Shown: positions 15,220 through 24,642 of the stretch, piece by piece
How positions within the stretch are numbered: the stretch's first letter is position 1
Layout: each line of letters opens with the position of its first letter
Source: Dehalococcoidia bacterium
GTDB lineage: Bacteria > Chloroflexota > Dehalococcoidia > CAUJGQ01
Assembly: GCA_035310145.1 (NCBI GenBank)
Contig: DATGEL010000091.1
Coordinates: 1-33,227, forward strand
Length of the DNA: 33,227 nt
Reading direction: 5' to 3'
Translations under genes and position numbers: made by a program
Notes under the pieces: generated by a model
Told to the model about the DNA's origin: nothing
The model's input: only the letters and a program-made list of their open reading frames with translations
Databases searched by the model: none

Positions 15220-15720
15220 GTGCGGGAGATCAGCCGCGAACCGCAGACGCACGAGTTCATCATCAAGGCGTTGCGCGAAGCCGGCGGTGAGCTGCTGAGC
15301 GAGCTTGAGGCGATCCGTGCCCGCGATGCGCACCGTGCCCCGCCTGGTGAGTGGAGTTTTGCCCAGATCGCGGTGCACGTGCGCGACAACGAGCAGGCCG
15401 CCCTCGACACAGTCCAGTGCATCGTCGCCCGTCGCAACACGCGCCTGCCGGCGCCGGACGTTTCGGCCACGGCGATGGATGCGCCAGCGGCCAGCATCGA
15501 CCTCGACCGCTGCGCGTATCAGTACGCCCAGTTGCGCCACCTGGTGCTGCGCGAGCTCTGGAGCCTGATGGACGCCGAGTGGGACCGCGCGGGCGTGCAT
15601 CCGTACCGCGGCTCGCTGAGCGTGCTGCAGATCGCCCGCGAGCTGCACCTGCACGACCTCGAACATCTCTGGCAGGTGCGCAGCCATCGTGAACAGCTCG
15701 CGGTCGCCAGCGGCGGCTGA
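15220..15720 (+). CDS. DinB-like four-helix-bundle protein
   Basis: 166 residues from the GTG at 15220, with GGGGG about 7 bases upstream; the open frame extends to 14917, but that part overlaps the small cysteine protein and is not family-like. The segment PPGEWSFAQIAVHVRDNEQ and the C-terminal LQIARELHLHDLEHLWQV carry the three histidines expected for the metal site of the DinB/YfiT superfamily (His in AVHV and the two His in HLHDLEH). Members include thiol-dependent transferases and damage-inducible proteins; the activity here is unknown. It is followed by folP after 53 bases on the same strand. Confidence 0.82.
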   Translation: MREISREPQTHEFIIKALREAGGELLSELEAIRARDAHRAPPGEWSFAQIAVHVRDNEQAALDTVQCIVARRNTRLPAPDVSATAMDAPAASIDLDRCAYQYAQLRHLVLRELWSLMDAEWDRAGVHPYRGSLSVLQIARELHLHDLEHLWQVRSHREQLAVASGG

Positions 15721-15773
15721 TCCGCTCCGGCCGCCGCGCCGGCGGTTGTGCCGCCGAGGAGGAGCTTCGGCGC

Positions 15774-16706
15774 TTGGACCCACTGCTCTGCGGCGATCGC
15801 GTGCTGCCCATCGGTCGGCGCACCTACGTGATGGGCATCCTCAATCTGACGGACGACTCGTTCTCCGGCGACGGCCTGCTTGGTCGGCTCGACGGCGCGG
15901 TCGAGCGCGGCCGGCAGTTCGTCGCCGACGGCGCCGACATTCTCGACGTTGGCGGCGAATCGGCGCGTGCCGACGTGCGCGCCCTCACGGCAGACGAGGA
16001 GATCGCCCGCGTCGTGCCCGTGATCGAGCGGCTGGTACGCGAGGCCGACGCGGTGGTCTCGATCGACAGCTACAAGGAAGCCGTGGTCGAGGCCGCCGTC
16101 GCCGCCGGCGCACGCCTGATCAACGATATCGGCGGCTTCAAGCTCGACGCCGGCACGGCGCGAGTCGCCGCGCGGCGCGGCGTGCCGCTGGTGATCAACT
16201 TCACGTTCGAACGGCCGAAGATCCGGCCGGCGGAGCCGCCGCGCTATGCCGATCTGATCGGCGAGCACCTGGCCTTCTTCCGCGAACGGATCGAGACGGC
16301 GACGGCGCTGGGCGTGCCGCGATCGCAGCTGGTGCTGGACCCCGGCATCGCCTTCGGCAAGTCGCACGACGAGGACCTGACCGTGCTGCGGCGCCTTTCC
16401 GAGTTCCGCGTGCTGGGGCTGCCGCTGCTCGTGGCGGCGTCGCGCAAGCACTTCATCGGCTCGGTGCTGGGCCTGCCGCCCGAAGACCGCCTCGAAGGCA
16501 CCGCGGCCGTGACGGCGATGGCGATCGCGGGCGGCGCGGACCTCGTGCGCGTCCACGATGTGCGTGCGATGGCCAGAGTAGCGCGCATGGCGGATGCGCT
16601 GGTGCGCGCGCGGCCCGGCGACTTCGCGGCGAACGCCGACTCCTGGCCCTGGGCGGCCACGGCGCAGATTGTGCCCGGCACCACGATCGTGCGGCGCGAT
16701 GGCTGA
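15774..16706 (+). CDS. folP: Dihydropteroate synthase, divergent
   Basis: 310 residues from a TTG at 15774, with a strong GAGGAGGAG upstream. It joins p-aminobenzoate to 6-hydroxymethyl-dihydropterin pyrophosphate in folate synthesis. TIM-barrel motifs: MGILNLTDDSFSGDG (usual N.TPDSFSDGG), DVGGESAR, SIDSYK, INDIGG, LDPGIAFGKS, ASRKHFIG and RVHDV. The pterin-site Asn, both Asp, the Lys and the final Arg/His are all present. Odd points: the nearly universal MHM.G.P..MQ segment is replaced by INFTFERPKIRPAEPPRY, the loop-1 Pro is Asp, and about 25 residues follow the usual end. It is probably still a dihydropteroate synthase, but a paralogue with another substrate is possible. No other folate genes are nearby. 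Confidence 0.88.
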   Translation: MDPLLCGDRVLPIGRRTYVMGILNLTDDSFSGDGLLGRLDGAVERGRQFVADGADILDVGGESARADVRALTADEEIARVVPVIERLVREADAVVSIDSYKEAVVEAAVAAGARLINDIGGFKLDAGTARVAARRGVPLVINFTFERPKIRPAEPPRYADLIGEHLAFFRERIETATALGVPRSQLVLDPGIAFGKSHDEDLTVLRRLSEFRVLGLPLLVAASRKHFIGSVLGLPPEDRLEGTAAVTAMAIAGGADLVRVHDVRAMARVARMADALVRARPGDFAANADSWPWAATAQIVPGTTIVRRDG

Positions 16707-16758
16707 GTCCGCGGGCCCCGACCTGTGGCCCAACCGTTTCGCGGCCGAGCGGCCCTCC

Positions 16759-17220
16759 TCAACCGGCCGAGACGGCCTGCGTCATCTCGCCGCGGATCAG
16801 CTCAAAGTCGGCGGCGGGAATGGCGTGAATGTTGCCCTGGAACGCCAGCGTCCAGTGTTCGGCCGGCCACTTCTGTGTCCAGCTCATGCGCAGCGCCAGC
16901 TCCTTCGCGTCGAGCAGCTCGCCCGGCGGCAGCACGATCTCCGGTTCGGTGCGCACACGATAGGGGTAATCTTCTCGGGGCTTATCCGGGCTTAACCAGA
17001 TGCGCTCGTGGTCCTCAAAGCAGTCCGATGTCACTTTCAAGACGGCGCCGAACCGCTTCAGCCCCGTGTAGTAGGCGACGACGCGATCGCCGGGTTTGAA
17101 CTTGCCTGCGAGCCCGCGCTTGGTGCTCTTCAGGCCGAGCAACGTCCAGTCGCGCGCGGCAGTCTTTGCCCAGTTCTCCGGCGAGGTCACGACGATGTAA
17201 TAGCCCGGCTGATCCGCCAT
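16759..17220 (-). CDS. EVE-domain (PUA-like) protein
   Basis: 153 residues, a single EVE domain. Typical features: YYIVVTSPENWAKT at the start, GLKSTKRGLAGKFKPGDRVV with AYYTG, FGAVLKVTSD, then the later RVRTEPEIVLPPGELLDAK and WTLAFQGNIHAIPAADFE. EVE domains bind modified bases in DNA or RNA and are often coupled to restriction or RNA-modification systems, but no such partner is visible here. The ATG at 17220 has AAGGA 8 bases upstream. It lies downstream of the A-type Fe-S carrier on the same strand, separated by about 100 bases and a hairpin, and converges with folP. Confidence 0.88.
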   Translation of the reverse strand: MADQPGYYIVVTSPENWAKTAARDWTLLGLKSTKRGLAGKFKPGDRVVAYYTGLKRFGAVLKVTSDCFEDHERIWLSPDKPREDYPYRVRTEPEIVLPPGELLDAKELALRMSWTQKWPAEHWTLAFQGNIHAIPAADFELIRGEMTQAVSAG

Positions 17221-17269
17221 TTGCCCGTCCTTTTTTGCGGCGTGAGGCGCGCCGCGGTTCGCACGACAA

Positions 17270-17296
17270 CGCCGTCTGTCAGGGCGACAGACGGCG
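17270..17296 (-). terminator. Strong hairpin after the A-type Fe-S carrier
   Basis: An 11-bp perfect stem (CGCCGTCTGTC and its complement) with a 5-base loop begins 26 bases after the carrier's stop codon. No U-run follows, so it may be a GC-type terminator, a processing or stability element, or a spacer structure before the EVE gene. Confidence 0.55.
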
Positions 17297-17322
17297 CTCG
17301 TTCGTACAGCAGGGAGTCGCGA

Positions 17323-17697
17323 TCAGCAGCAGCTGCGCGCCTGGCCGGAGTTGTCCGCCGTTTGGAAGCTGGAGCCGCAGGCGCAGCTCTTCACGGCGTT
17401 CGGATTAAAGATGGTGAAGCCGGACTTCATCAGGTCTTCGACGTAATCCACCTCAGCGCCGCTGAGCAGCGCCGCGCTGTCGGGATCGACCAGCAGGCGC
17501 ACGCCGTACTCTTCGACGACGAGGTCGCCCTCCTCGGCCTCCGGCGCAATCGCCATACCGTACTGGTAGCCGGAGCATCCGCCGCCAACCACGAACACGC
17601 GCAGGGCGCCGTGGTCCAGGCCGCGCTGCTCCAGCAGCGCCTTCGCCTTTTCGGCGGCTCGCTCCGTCACCGTCACCACCGCGGGCATCGTCGTCAT
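17323..17697 (-). CDS. A-type iron-sulfur carrier (HesB/IscA/ErpA family)
   Basis: 124 residues from the ATG at 17697, with AAGGAG 6 bases upstream. It carries Fe-S clusters to target proteins. The three conserved cysteines are present: Cys41 in GGGCSGYQYG and Cys105/Cys107 in FNPNAVKSCACGSSF. The C-terminus is extended by QTADNSGQARSCC, which adds two more cysteines at the very end; this is unusual for the family and might bind a cluster or metal. It has its own promoter with a palindrome at the start site (17756-17801). The gene upstream on the same strand is mutY, itself an Fe-S enzyme, a sensible neighbour though not proof of a link. Confidence 0.93.
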   Translation of the reverse strand: MTTMPAVVTVTERAAEKAKALLEQRGLDHGALRVFVVGGGCSGYQYGMAIAPEAEEGDLVVEEYGVRLLVDPDSAALLSGAEVDYVEDLMKSGFTIFNPNAVKSCACGSSFQTADNSGQARSCC

Positions 17698-17755
17698 GCC
17701 ATGCTCCTTCGAGAGATCCGCTTGCGCGTGACCCGCCATTGCTGGGCCGGCGCGC

Positions 17756-17801
17756 TGGAATATTCCAAGTGCAGTATAGACGCGGCAGCGCATCGCGTCC
17801 A
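17756..17801 (-). promoter_or_regulatory. Promoter with palindromic operator for the Fe-S carrier
   Basis: On the minus strand TGGACG (17796-17801), a 17-base spacer and TATACT (17773-17778) form a promoter. The 12-bp perfect palindrome TGGAATATTCCA (17756-17767) lies just after the -10 box, covering the expected start near 17766. An AT-rich palindrome there in GC-rich DNA looks like a repressor site. Which regulator binds is unknown; an Fe-S or metal-sensing repressor would fit the gene. Confidence 0.55.
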
Positions 17802-17836
17802 TCCGTTCGCCTGACCATGGCGGCCGGTGCGCTTGC

Positions 17837-18784
17837 CTACGCCGGCAGCCTGAAGCGCGTCTCGCCGCCTGTCGCTATGCCCTCGATCAGCCCTATGCGC
17901 ACCAGCCGATCGGCGAGCCGCGCTACCCGCTCGGTCTGCGGCGGCAGCGCCATCCCGGAGGCGAGGAGCGCCAGATCGGCGAGCGGCAGCGCCTCACCGT
18001 CCGGCAGACGGCGCAGCACATCCACGATGCGGCCGCGCAAGAAGCGATCCGAAGCGGCGAACGGCGCCTGCGAGTGGGCTCGCCGGGGCTTCGCTCCGTA
18101 GGTGGCGCTGGCTTCTGCGACCTTCCGGGGCGCCGAATCCTCGCTGGCGAGCCGCGGCCGCGCGGCGCACCAGCTAGAGACCGGGCAGTGGCCGCACGAC
18201 GGCGCCCGCGCCCGGCAGACCAGTGCGCCGAGATCCATCAGCGCGGCGTTCCAGTCGGCGGCACGCCCGCGAACCAGGACACGCTCAGCCAGCGCGTTGT
18301 CTGCGCTTGACGCGCTCGGTGCTTCGCTTCGACCATCGAAGATGCGGCGCAAGACACGCCGCACATTGGTGTCCACGCAGGCGACCGGCTGATTGAATCC
18401 GAAGCACAAAATCGCACGGGCGGTGTATTCGCCCACGCCGGGCAGCTCGCGCAACCGTCCGAGCGCGGGCGGGATGCACCCACCCGGCTCATTCATGATT
18501 CGCCGGGCAGCCTGGTGCAGGCGCAGGGCACGGCTGTTGTAGCCGAGTCCTGCCCATTCGCGGATTACGTCCGCCGCCGAAGCCCTGGCGAGCGCGGCCA
18601 AATCGGGGAAGCGGAGCATGAAGGCGCGGTATTTCGGCGCCACGCGCTCGCGCTGGGTCTGCTGCAGCATGAACTCGGAGACGAGCACGGCATAGGGCGT
18701 GCGCTGCTGCCGCCACGGCAGCTCGATCCGCTGGGCGTCGAACCAGGTCAGCAGCGCTGCCTGAACCTCGCTCGCATTCTTCGT
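17837..18784 (-). CDS. mutY: A/G-specific adenine glycosylase
   Basis: 315 residues if translation starts at an ACG at 18784; the first canonical codon is a GTG at 18688, which would remove 32 residues including the conserved LPWR. The frame is open back to a TAA near 18842 without any ATG, GTG or TTG before 18688. GCGAGG lies 7 bases before the ACG. With this start Glu37 (LVSEFMLQQTQ) and Asp138 (VACVDTNVRRVLRR) carry the same numbers as E. coli MutY. The 4Fe-4S ligands are in VCRARAPSCGHCPVSSWC (C-x6-C-x2-C-x5-C). It removes adenine mispaired with 8-oxoguanine. The short C-terminal region lacks an evident Nudix-like 8-oxoG domain, as in many actinobacterial-type MutY proteins. Confidence 0.93.
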   Translation of the reverse strand, partial: TKNASEVQAALLTWFDAQRIELPWRQQRTPYAVLVSEFMLQQTQRERVAPKYRAFMLRFPDLAALARASAADVIREWAGLGYNSRALRLHQAARRIMNEPGGCIPPALGRLRELPGVGEYTARAILCFGFNQPVACVDTNVRRVLRRIFDGRSEAPSASSADNALAERVLVRGRAADWNAALMDLGALVCRARAPSCGHCPVSSWCAARPRLASEDSAPRKVAEASATYGAKPRRAHSQAPFAASDRFLRGRIVDVLRRLPDGEALPLADLALLASGMALPPQTERVARLADRLVRIGLIEGIATGGETRFRLPA

Positions 18785-19108
18785 GGCGATGCCTCGCTCC
18801 AGACTGCACTCTTCCGCCGCATCTGCTTGCCGCTTCGGTTAGCATGTCGACCGAAGGCTATCGAAGCTCAAGATCCCGAGATCCTCGTGCCTTTCAGGAT
18901 ACACGACGCGGGCCGTCCAAAGCCTCACGAGTGCGGGCCTGCTGCGGCGCCGCTCGCTTCGGCTTAACGGGCGCACGTGGGGTGGGCGTGGTACGCTTGG
19001 GCGGTGCTGACACGTCCCGGTCCGCGCCCGGTGAGGGTTCCCGCCGGCACGCGGCGTCTCGATCAATCGTAGTTCCGTAGTTCCCTGAAGCCGGAAGGCG
19101 GCGCGACG
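18785..19108. other. Intergenic stretch between mutY and larE
   Basis: No gene or RNA was recognised. An 8-base tandem repeat (CGTAGTTC twice, 19068-19083) lies 25 bases before larE. The open frames here are GC-driven and lack start signals. Confidence 0.4.
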
Positions 19109-19969
19109 ATGACCCTCGATAAGCTGCAGCGGCTGCATGCGCTTCTGCGCGACCTGGATTCGGTGATCGTCGCCTTCTCGGGCGGCGTGGACAGCACGTT
19201 CCTGGCGGCCGCGGCTTTCGACACGCTGGGCGAGCGAGCCCTTGCCGTTACCGGGATTTCTCCCAGCGTCGCGCCTGCTGAGCGCGAAGAGGCCGCCGCA
19301 TTGGCCACGCGGATCGGCATTCGCTACCGCACGCTGGAAACCAGCGAGATGGACGATCCACGTTATGTCGCCAATGGCGCCGATCGCTGCTTCTTTTGCA
19401 AGGACGAGTTGTTCACCCGCCTCGAAGCCGTGCGCCTGGCCGAGGGCTTCCTGGCGCTGGTTGATGGCTTCAACGCGGACGACGTGGGCGACTACCGGCC
19501 GGGGCAGCAGGCCGCCCGCGCTCACGGCGTGCGCAGTCCGCTGGCCGAAGCTGGTCTGACCAAGGCCGAGATCCGCGAGCTCTCGCACCAGCGCGGCCTG
19601 CCGACCTGGGACAAGCCGGCGATGGCCTGTCTCTCGTCGCGCATTCCATACGGCAAGCCGGTGACGTTGGAGGCGCTGACGCGGATCGCCACGGCCGAAG
19701 CCTCTTTGCGCCTGCTGGGCCTGCGCCAGGTGCGCGTGCGCCATCACGACGACGTGGCACGGATCGAGACCGACGCCGCGGGCATGGCGCTGCTGTTCGA
19801 CGAGCAGAAGCGCGCCAGGGCCGTCGCGGAGGTGAAGGCGGCGGGCTATACGTTCGTCGCGCTCGATCTTGCGGGCTACCGGAGCGGCAGCCTCAACGAG
19901 GCGATACCCCTCATCGCCGTGCATCGAGAAGCCGCGCTGGGGGCAGGCGCACCCGGCGAGCGCCGCTAA
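19109..19969 (+). CDS. larE: ATP-dependent sulfur transferase LarE
   Basis: 286 residues. LarE adenylates and sulfurises the pyridine cofactor precursor during synthesis of the nickel-pincer nucleotide used by lactate racemase and related enzymes. Visible: PP-loop SGGVDST (about 24-30), GISPSVAPAEREEA, DRCFFCKDELF (Cys94, Cys97), LVDGFNADDVGDYRPG, and Cys174 in PAMACLSSRIPYGKPV at the sulfur-donor position. The extra CxxC with the donor cysteine gives three cysteines, which may indicate the cluster-containing LarE type instead of the sacrificial-cysteine type; this is inference. larB, larC and larA are not in the window. The ATG at 19109 has GGAAGG about 10 bases upstream. Confidence 0.93.
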   Translation: MTLDKLQRLHALLRDLDSVIVAFSGGVDSTFLAAAAFDTLGERALAVTGISPSVAPAEREEAAALATRIGIRYRTLETSEMDDPRYVANGADRCFFCKDELFTRLEAVRLAEGFLALVDGFNADDVGDYRPGQQAARAHGVRSPLAEAGLTKAEIRELSHQRGLPTWDKPAMACLSSRIPYGKPVTLEALTRIATAEASLRLLGLRQVRVRHHDDVARIETDAAGMALLFDEQKRARAVAEVKAAGYTFVALDLAGYRSGSLNEAIPLIAVHREAALGAGAPGERR

Positions 19970-20025
19970 CCCACGCTTGTGACGCGCTGCTCAGGCGAAT
20001 CGGAGACGCACCTGGCGATTGTCTT

Positions 20026-20379
20026 ATGCTGACGTACCATGGGCTGCCCGAACTGGTTTGGCTGGCCGCGCGCGACGAGGCGGAGTACCGGCCAGACGGT
20101 TTCGCCGTCGAGGGCTTCATACACACCTCGCCCGACCCCGCTTCCCTGGCCGACGCGCTCAACCGCCATGCCGCTGCCGACTCCCGACGGTACGTGGCGC
20201 TAGTGATCGACCTCGACCGAGTGAAGGCGCCGTGGCGCAGCGTGCGGCATCCCGGACTCGATGTGGCGTTCCCGCACATCCACGGCCCGCTCAACCGCGA
20301 CGCGGTGCTGGCGGTGGTGCCCGTGCCACGTGGCGAAAATGGCGGCTTCCTGCCGCCGGACCCGTTCACATGCGCCTGA
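20026..20379 (+). CDS. DUF952 family protein
   Basis: 117 residues, full length for the family. Signatures are EGFIHTSPDPASLADALNRH near the middle, ALVIDLDRVKAPW, and AFPHIHGPLNRDAV near the end, where family members usually have GFIHCS and FPHIYGPL. The conserved histidines suggest an enzyme or a metal or ligand site, but the function is unknown. It is soluble, with no signal peptide. It starts 56 bases after larE on the same strand; the ribosome site before the ATG at 20026 is weak. Confidence 0.85.
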   Translation: MLTYHGLPELVWLAARDEAEYRPDGFAVEGFIHTSPDPASLADALNRHAAADSRRYVALVIDLDRVKAPWRSVRHPGLDVAFPHIHGPLNRDAVLAVVPVPRGENGGFLPPDPFTCA

Positions 20380-20458
20380 CCGCCTGCATGCATCACACGG
20401 TGCGCCGAATGACGGTTCGGCATCTGGCTACCCCTGTCGATTCAGCTGTGCGCGCCTC

Positions 20459-20470
20459 TATACTCCGCGC
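20459..20470 (+). promoter_or_regulatory. hyuA -10 box six bases before the start codon (leaderless mRNA likely)
   Basis: TATACT at 20459-20464, six bases, then the hyuA ATG at 20471. This is the same box and spacing as before rarA, and no ribosome site lies between. A small hairpin (GCCGAA/TTCGGC, 20404-20421) sits upstream. Confidence 0.5.
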
Positions 20471-22482
20471 ATGAGCGCGATTCTCGGCGTCGACGTCGGC
20501 GGCACGTTTACCGACTTCTATCTCTGGCGCGATGGCGAGCTGCGCGTGTTCAAGCGACCCTCGACGCCGAAGGATCCCGCGCAGGCGGTGCTCGCCGGGT
20601 TGGCCGAAGCCGGCTTCGCGCCCGATGAGATCGTGCACGGCTCCACGGTGGCCACCAACGCCCTGCTGGAACGACGCGGGGCGCGCACGGCGCTGATCAC
20701 GACCGCCGGCTTCCGCGACGCAATCGTGATCGGCCGGCAGGCCCGCGCACAGATGTACGCACTGGAGCCAACCCGGCCCGAACCACTGGTGCCGGCGGAG
20801 CTGCGCTTCGAGGCGGGCGAACGTGTCGCCGCGGACGGCTCGGTGCTCGTGCCATTGGACGAAGACGAAGCCGCTCGGCTGGCTCGGCAGATCGCCGATT
20901 CCGGCGCGGAGTCCGTCGCCATCTGCCTGCTCTTCAGCTTTCTGCGGCCCGATCACGAGCGCCGGCTCGCGCAGGCGTTGCGCGGGCGGGGGCTGCTGGT
21001 GTCCGCCTCGGTCGAGGTTTTGCCGGAGTACCGCGAGTACGAGCGCATGTCCACGACGACCGTGAATGCCTATCTGTCGCCGGTGATGGCCCGCTATCTG
21101 GATACCTTGAAGGCCGATCTGGCGCGGCGCGGTGCCGGCCGGCTGCGGGTGATGCAGAGCGACGGCGGCAGCCTGGCGGCGGAAACGGCTGGCCGGCTCG
21201 CCGTGCGCACGGTGCTCTCGGGGCCGGCGGGCGGTGTGGCGGGCGCATTTGCCGCCGGTCTCGCGGCCGGCGCCGACCGGCTGATCACCTTCGACATGGG
21301 CGGCACCTCGACCGACGTGGCGCTCTGTCCGGGTCGCATCCTCTACCGCACCGATCTGACGATCGACGGGCTGCCGCTGCACACGCCAAGCGTCGACCTG
21401 CACACCGTCGGCGCGGGCGGCGGCTCGGTCGCCCGCATCGATGCGGGCGGGGCGCTGCGCGTGGGGCCGGAGAGCGCGGGCGCCGATCCCGGCCCTGCCT
21501 GCTACGGGCGCGGCGAGCGACCGACGGTCACCGACGCGCAGTTGGTGCTCGGGCGCCTGCGGGCCGATCACTTTCTCGACGGCCGCATGCCGCTGCACAT
21601 CGACGCGGCCCACCGTGCCCTGGCCACGCTCGTCGGCCGGCGCGGCGCTTCGATCGAAGAGGTGGCCGCCGCTGTGGTGCGCGTGGCCAACGCCAACATG
21701 GAGCGCGCGATCCGCGTGATCTCGGTGGAGCGCGGCTACAACCCACGCGAGTTCGCGCTGCTCGCATTCGGCGGCGCCGGGCCGCTGCACGCCTGCGACC
21801 TGGCCGAGGCGCTGCGCATTCCTCGTGTGATTGTGCCGCCGCACCCCGGCGTACTGTCCGCCTTCGGCATGGTCGTTGCCGACGTGACCCGCGACTACGT
21901 CGCTGCCGTGCTGCGCCGGCTCGACGAGGATCCCGCGCTTGCCGGCGAGGTCGGCCGGCTGTTCGGCGAAATGGAGGAGCGGGGGCTGCAGGAACTGGCG
22001 GAGGCCGGACAAGACTCCCACGATGCTACGGCCGAACGCAGCCTCGATATGCGCTACACGGGGCAGTCGTACGAAGTGGAAGTCCCCGTAAAGGAACCAG
22101 AGCCGGCGGCCTGGATGGAGCGCTTCCACGCGGCGCATGCCGCCCGCTATGGGCATGGCCATCCGGGCCGGGCGGTCGAGATCGTCAACGCACGGCTGAG
22201 GCTGCGCGTTGCCGGCAAGCTCTCTTTCGGGTCTGTCGCTGCTCCGCGGCCGCTCGCGGAAGAGGCGGCCGCGCAGTCCTCGCCAGCGCCCATGGCCGCG
22301 ACGGGCGCGGTCTGGTTCGACCGGCCGCTTCAGGCGCCGATCGTGCCGCGCGAGGAACTTGCTGCGGGCAGCGCGCTGCTCGGCCCCGCAGTGATCGTGC
22401 AGATGGACACGACGACGGTCTTGAACCCCGGCTGGCGCCTGCGCGTGGATGGGGCCGGCAACCTGATCCTGGAGCGTGCCTG

Positions 22483-22483
<1 letters not shown>
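20471..22483 (+). CDS. Hydantoinase/oxoprolinase family protein, subunit A (HyuA-like)
   Basis: 670 residues. The start MSAILGVDVGGTFTDF is the family's ATP-binding opening, followed by VHGSTVATNALLERRGA, the second phosphate motif FDMGGTSTDVALC, TVGAGGGSVARIDAGG with PESAGADPGPACYGRG, and FGGAGPLHACDLA. The family pairs with a B subunit for ATP-dependent ring opening of hydantoins or 5-oxoproline, or carboxylation of ketones. The substrate cannot be read here. Its TGA overlaps the ATG of the B gene (TGATG), indicating coupled translation. The frame is open back to 20261, but the family start and the TATACT box favour 20471. Confidence 0.93.
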
Positions 22484-24096
<1,613 letters not shown>

Positions 24097-24146
24097 GATC
24101 GTCGGCCGCATGGAGTAAGATACTGGTGGCAGCAGGGGGCGCGGTC

Positions 24147-24563
24147 ATGCCGGACAAGTTCGAGCGTGAGATCGACGAGATTCTTCGCAAGATCGACGAT
24201 TTTCCGCGCGGGCCAGTTCCCCTTCACCGTCGCCGTGGCTTTGCCCGCCGTATCGCCGGCTGGCAGCGTGCCCTGGCCGTACGCGCCGCGCATATCAGCG
24301 TCGGGCAGGTGATGCTTGCGGCGATGGTGCTGATGATCGGCTCGTATCTGCTGCGCAGCGCCTTTCACGGTGTCTGGCAATACGGGCTGCTGCTCGGGCT
24401 CATCCTGTTCTTCACGGCGTTCATACTCTCGCTGCGCGCCGGCGGCGGCTCGCGTGGCGGCGAGCCGTACTTCCGCGGCCGGCCGCGCAGCTACTACGAG
24501 CAACCGGGCAGCGGCTCACTCGACCGGCTGCGGGCCTGGTGGCGGCAGCGCCGCCAGCGCTGA
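24147..24563 (+). CDS. Small membrane protein of unknown function
   Basis: 138 residues from the ATG at 24147, with AGGGGG about 8 bases upstream; a GTG seven codons earlier is less likely. The start MPDKFEREIDEILRKIDDFP is a charged amphipathic helix. Two hydrophobic helices follow (about ISVGQVMLAAMVLMIGSYLL and QYGLLLGLILFFTAFILSL). The tail is Gly/Arg/Tyr/Trp-rich (RGRPRSYYEQPGSGSLDRLR) and presumably cytoplasmic. I have the impression of similar starts in Chloroflexota proteins but know no function. It lies between hyuB and a LysM lipoprotein on the same strand. Confidence 0.75.
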   Translation: MPDKFEREIDEILRKIDDFPRGPVPLHRRRGFARRIAGWQRALAVRAAHISVGQVMLAAMVLMIGSYLLRSAFHGVWQYGLLLGLILFFTAFILSLRAGGGSRGGEPYFRGRPRSYYEQPGSGSLDRLRAWWRQRRQR

Positions 24564-24642
24564 ACGGAAGCCGGCCGCCAGTTCCGCGGCCGGCGCCCTT
24601 CCCGGCCATCCGGCGATCACCAATTTCGGCTGCGAGGCACGG

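Noticed and set aside
17231-17236. Run of six T on the plus strand as a terminator tail.
   Set aside because: It is the complement of the A-rich ribosome site region before the EVE gene, with no hairpin directly before it on the plus strand.
17221-17325. Possible selenocysteine read-through: the Fe-S carrier ends in Cys-Cys-UGA, and the frame stays open for 34 codons into the EVE protein, with a hairpin downstream and selA in the window.
   Set aside because: The hairpin loop lies about 40 bases after the UGA, too far for a normal bacterial SECIS. The linker is Arg-rich and not conserved-looking, the EVE gene has its own ribosome site, and open frames of this length are common at this GC content.
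18844-19080. A 78-codon plus-strand frame between mutY and larE.
   Set aside because: It has no ribosome site, an Arg/Ser/Gly-rich shadow-like composition and no recognisable motif.
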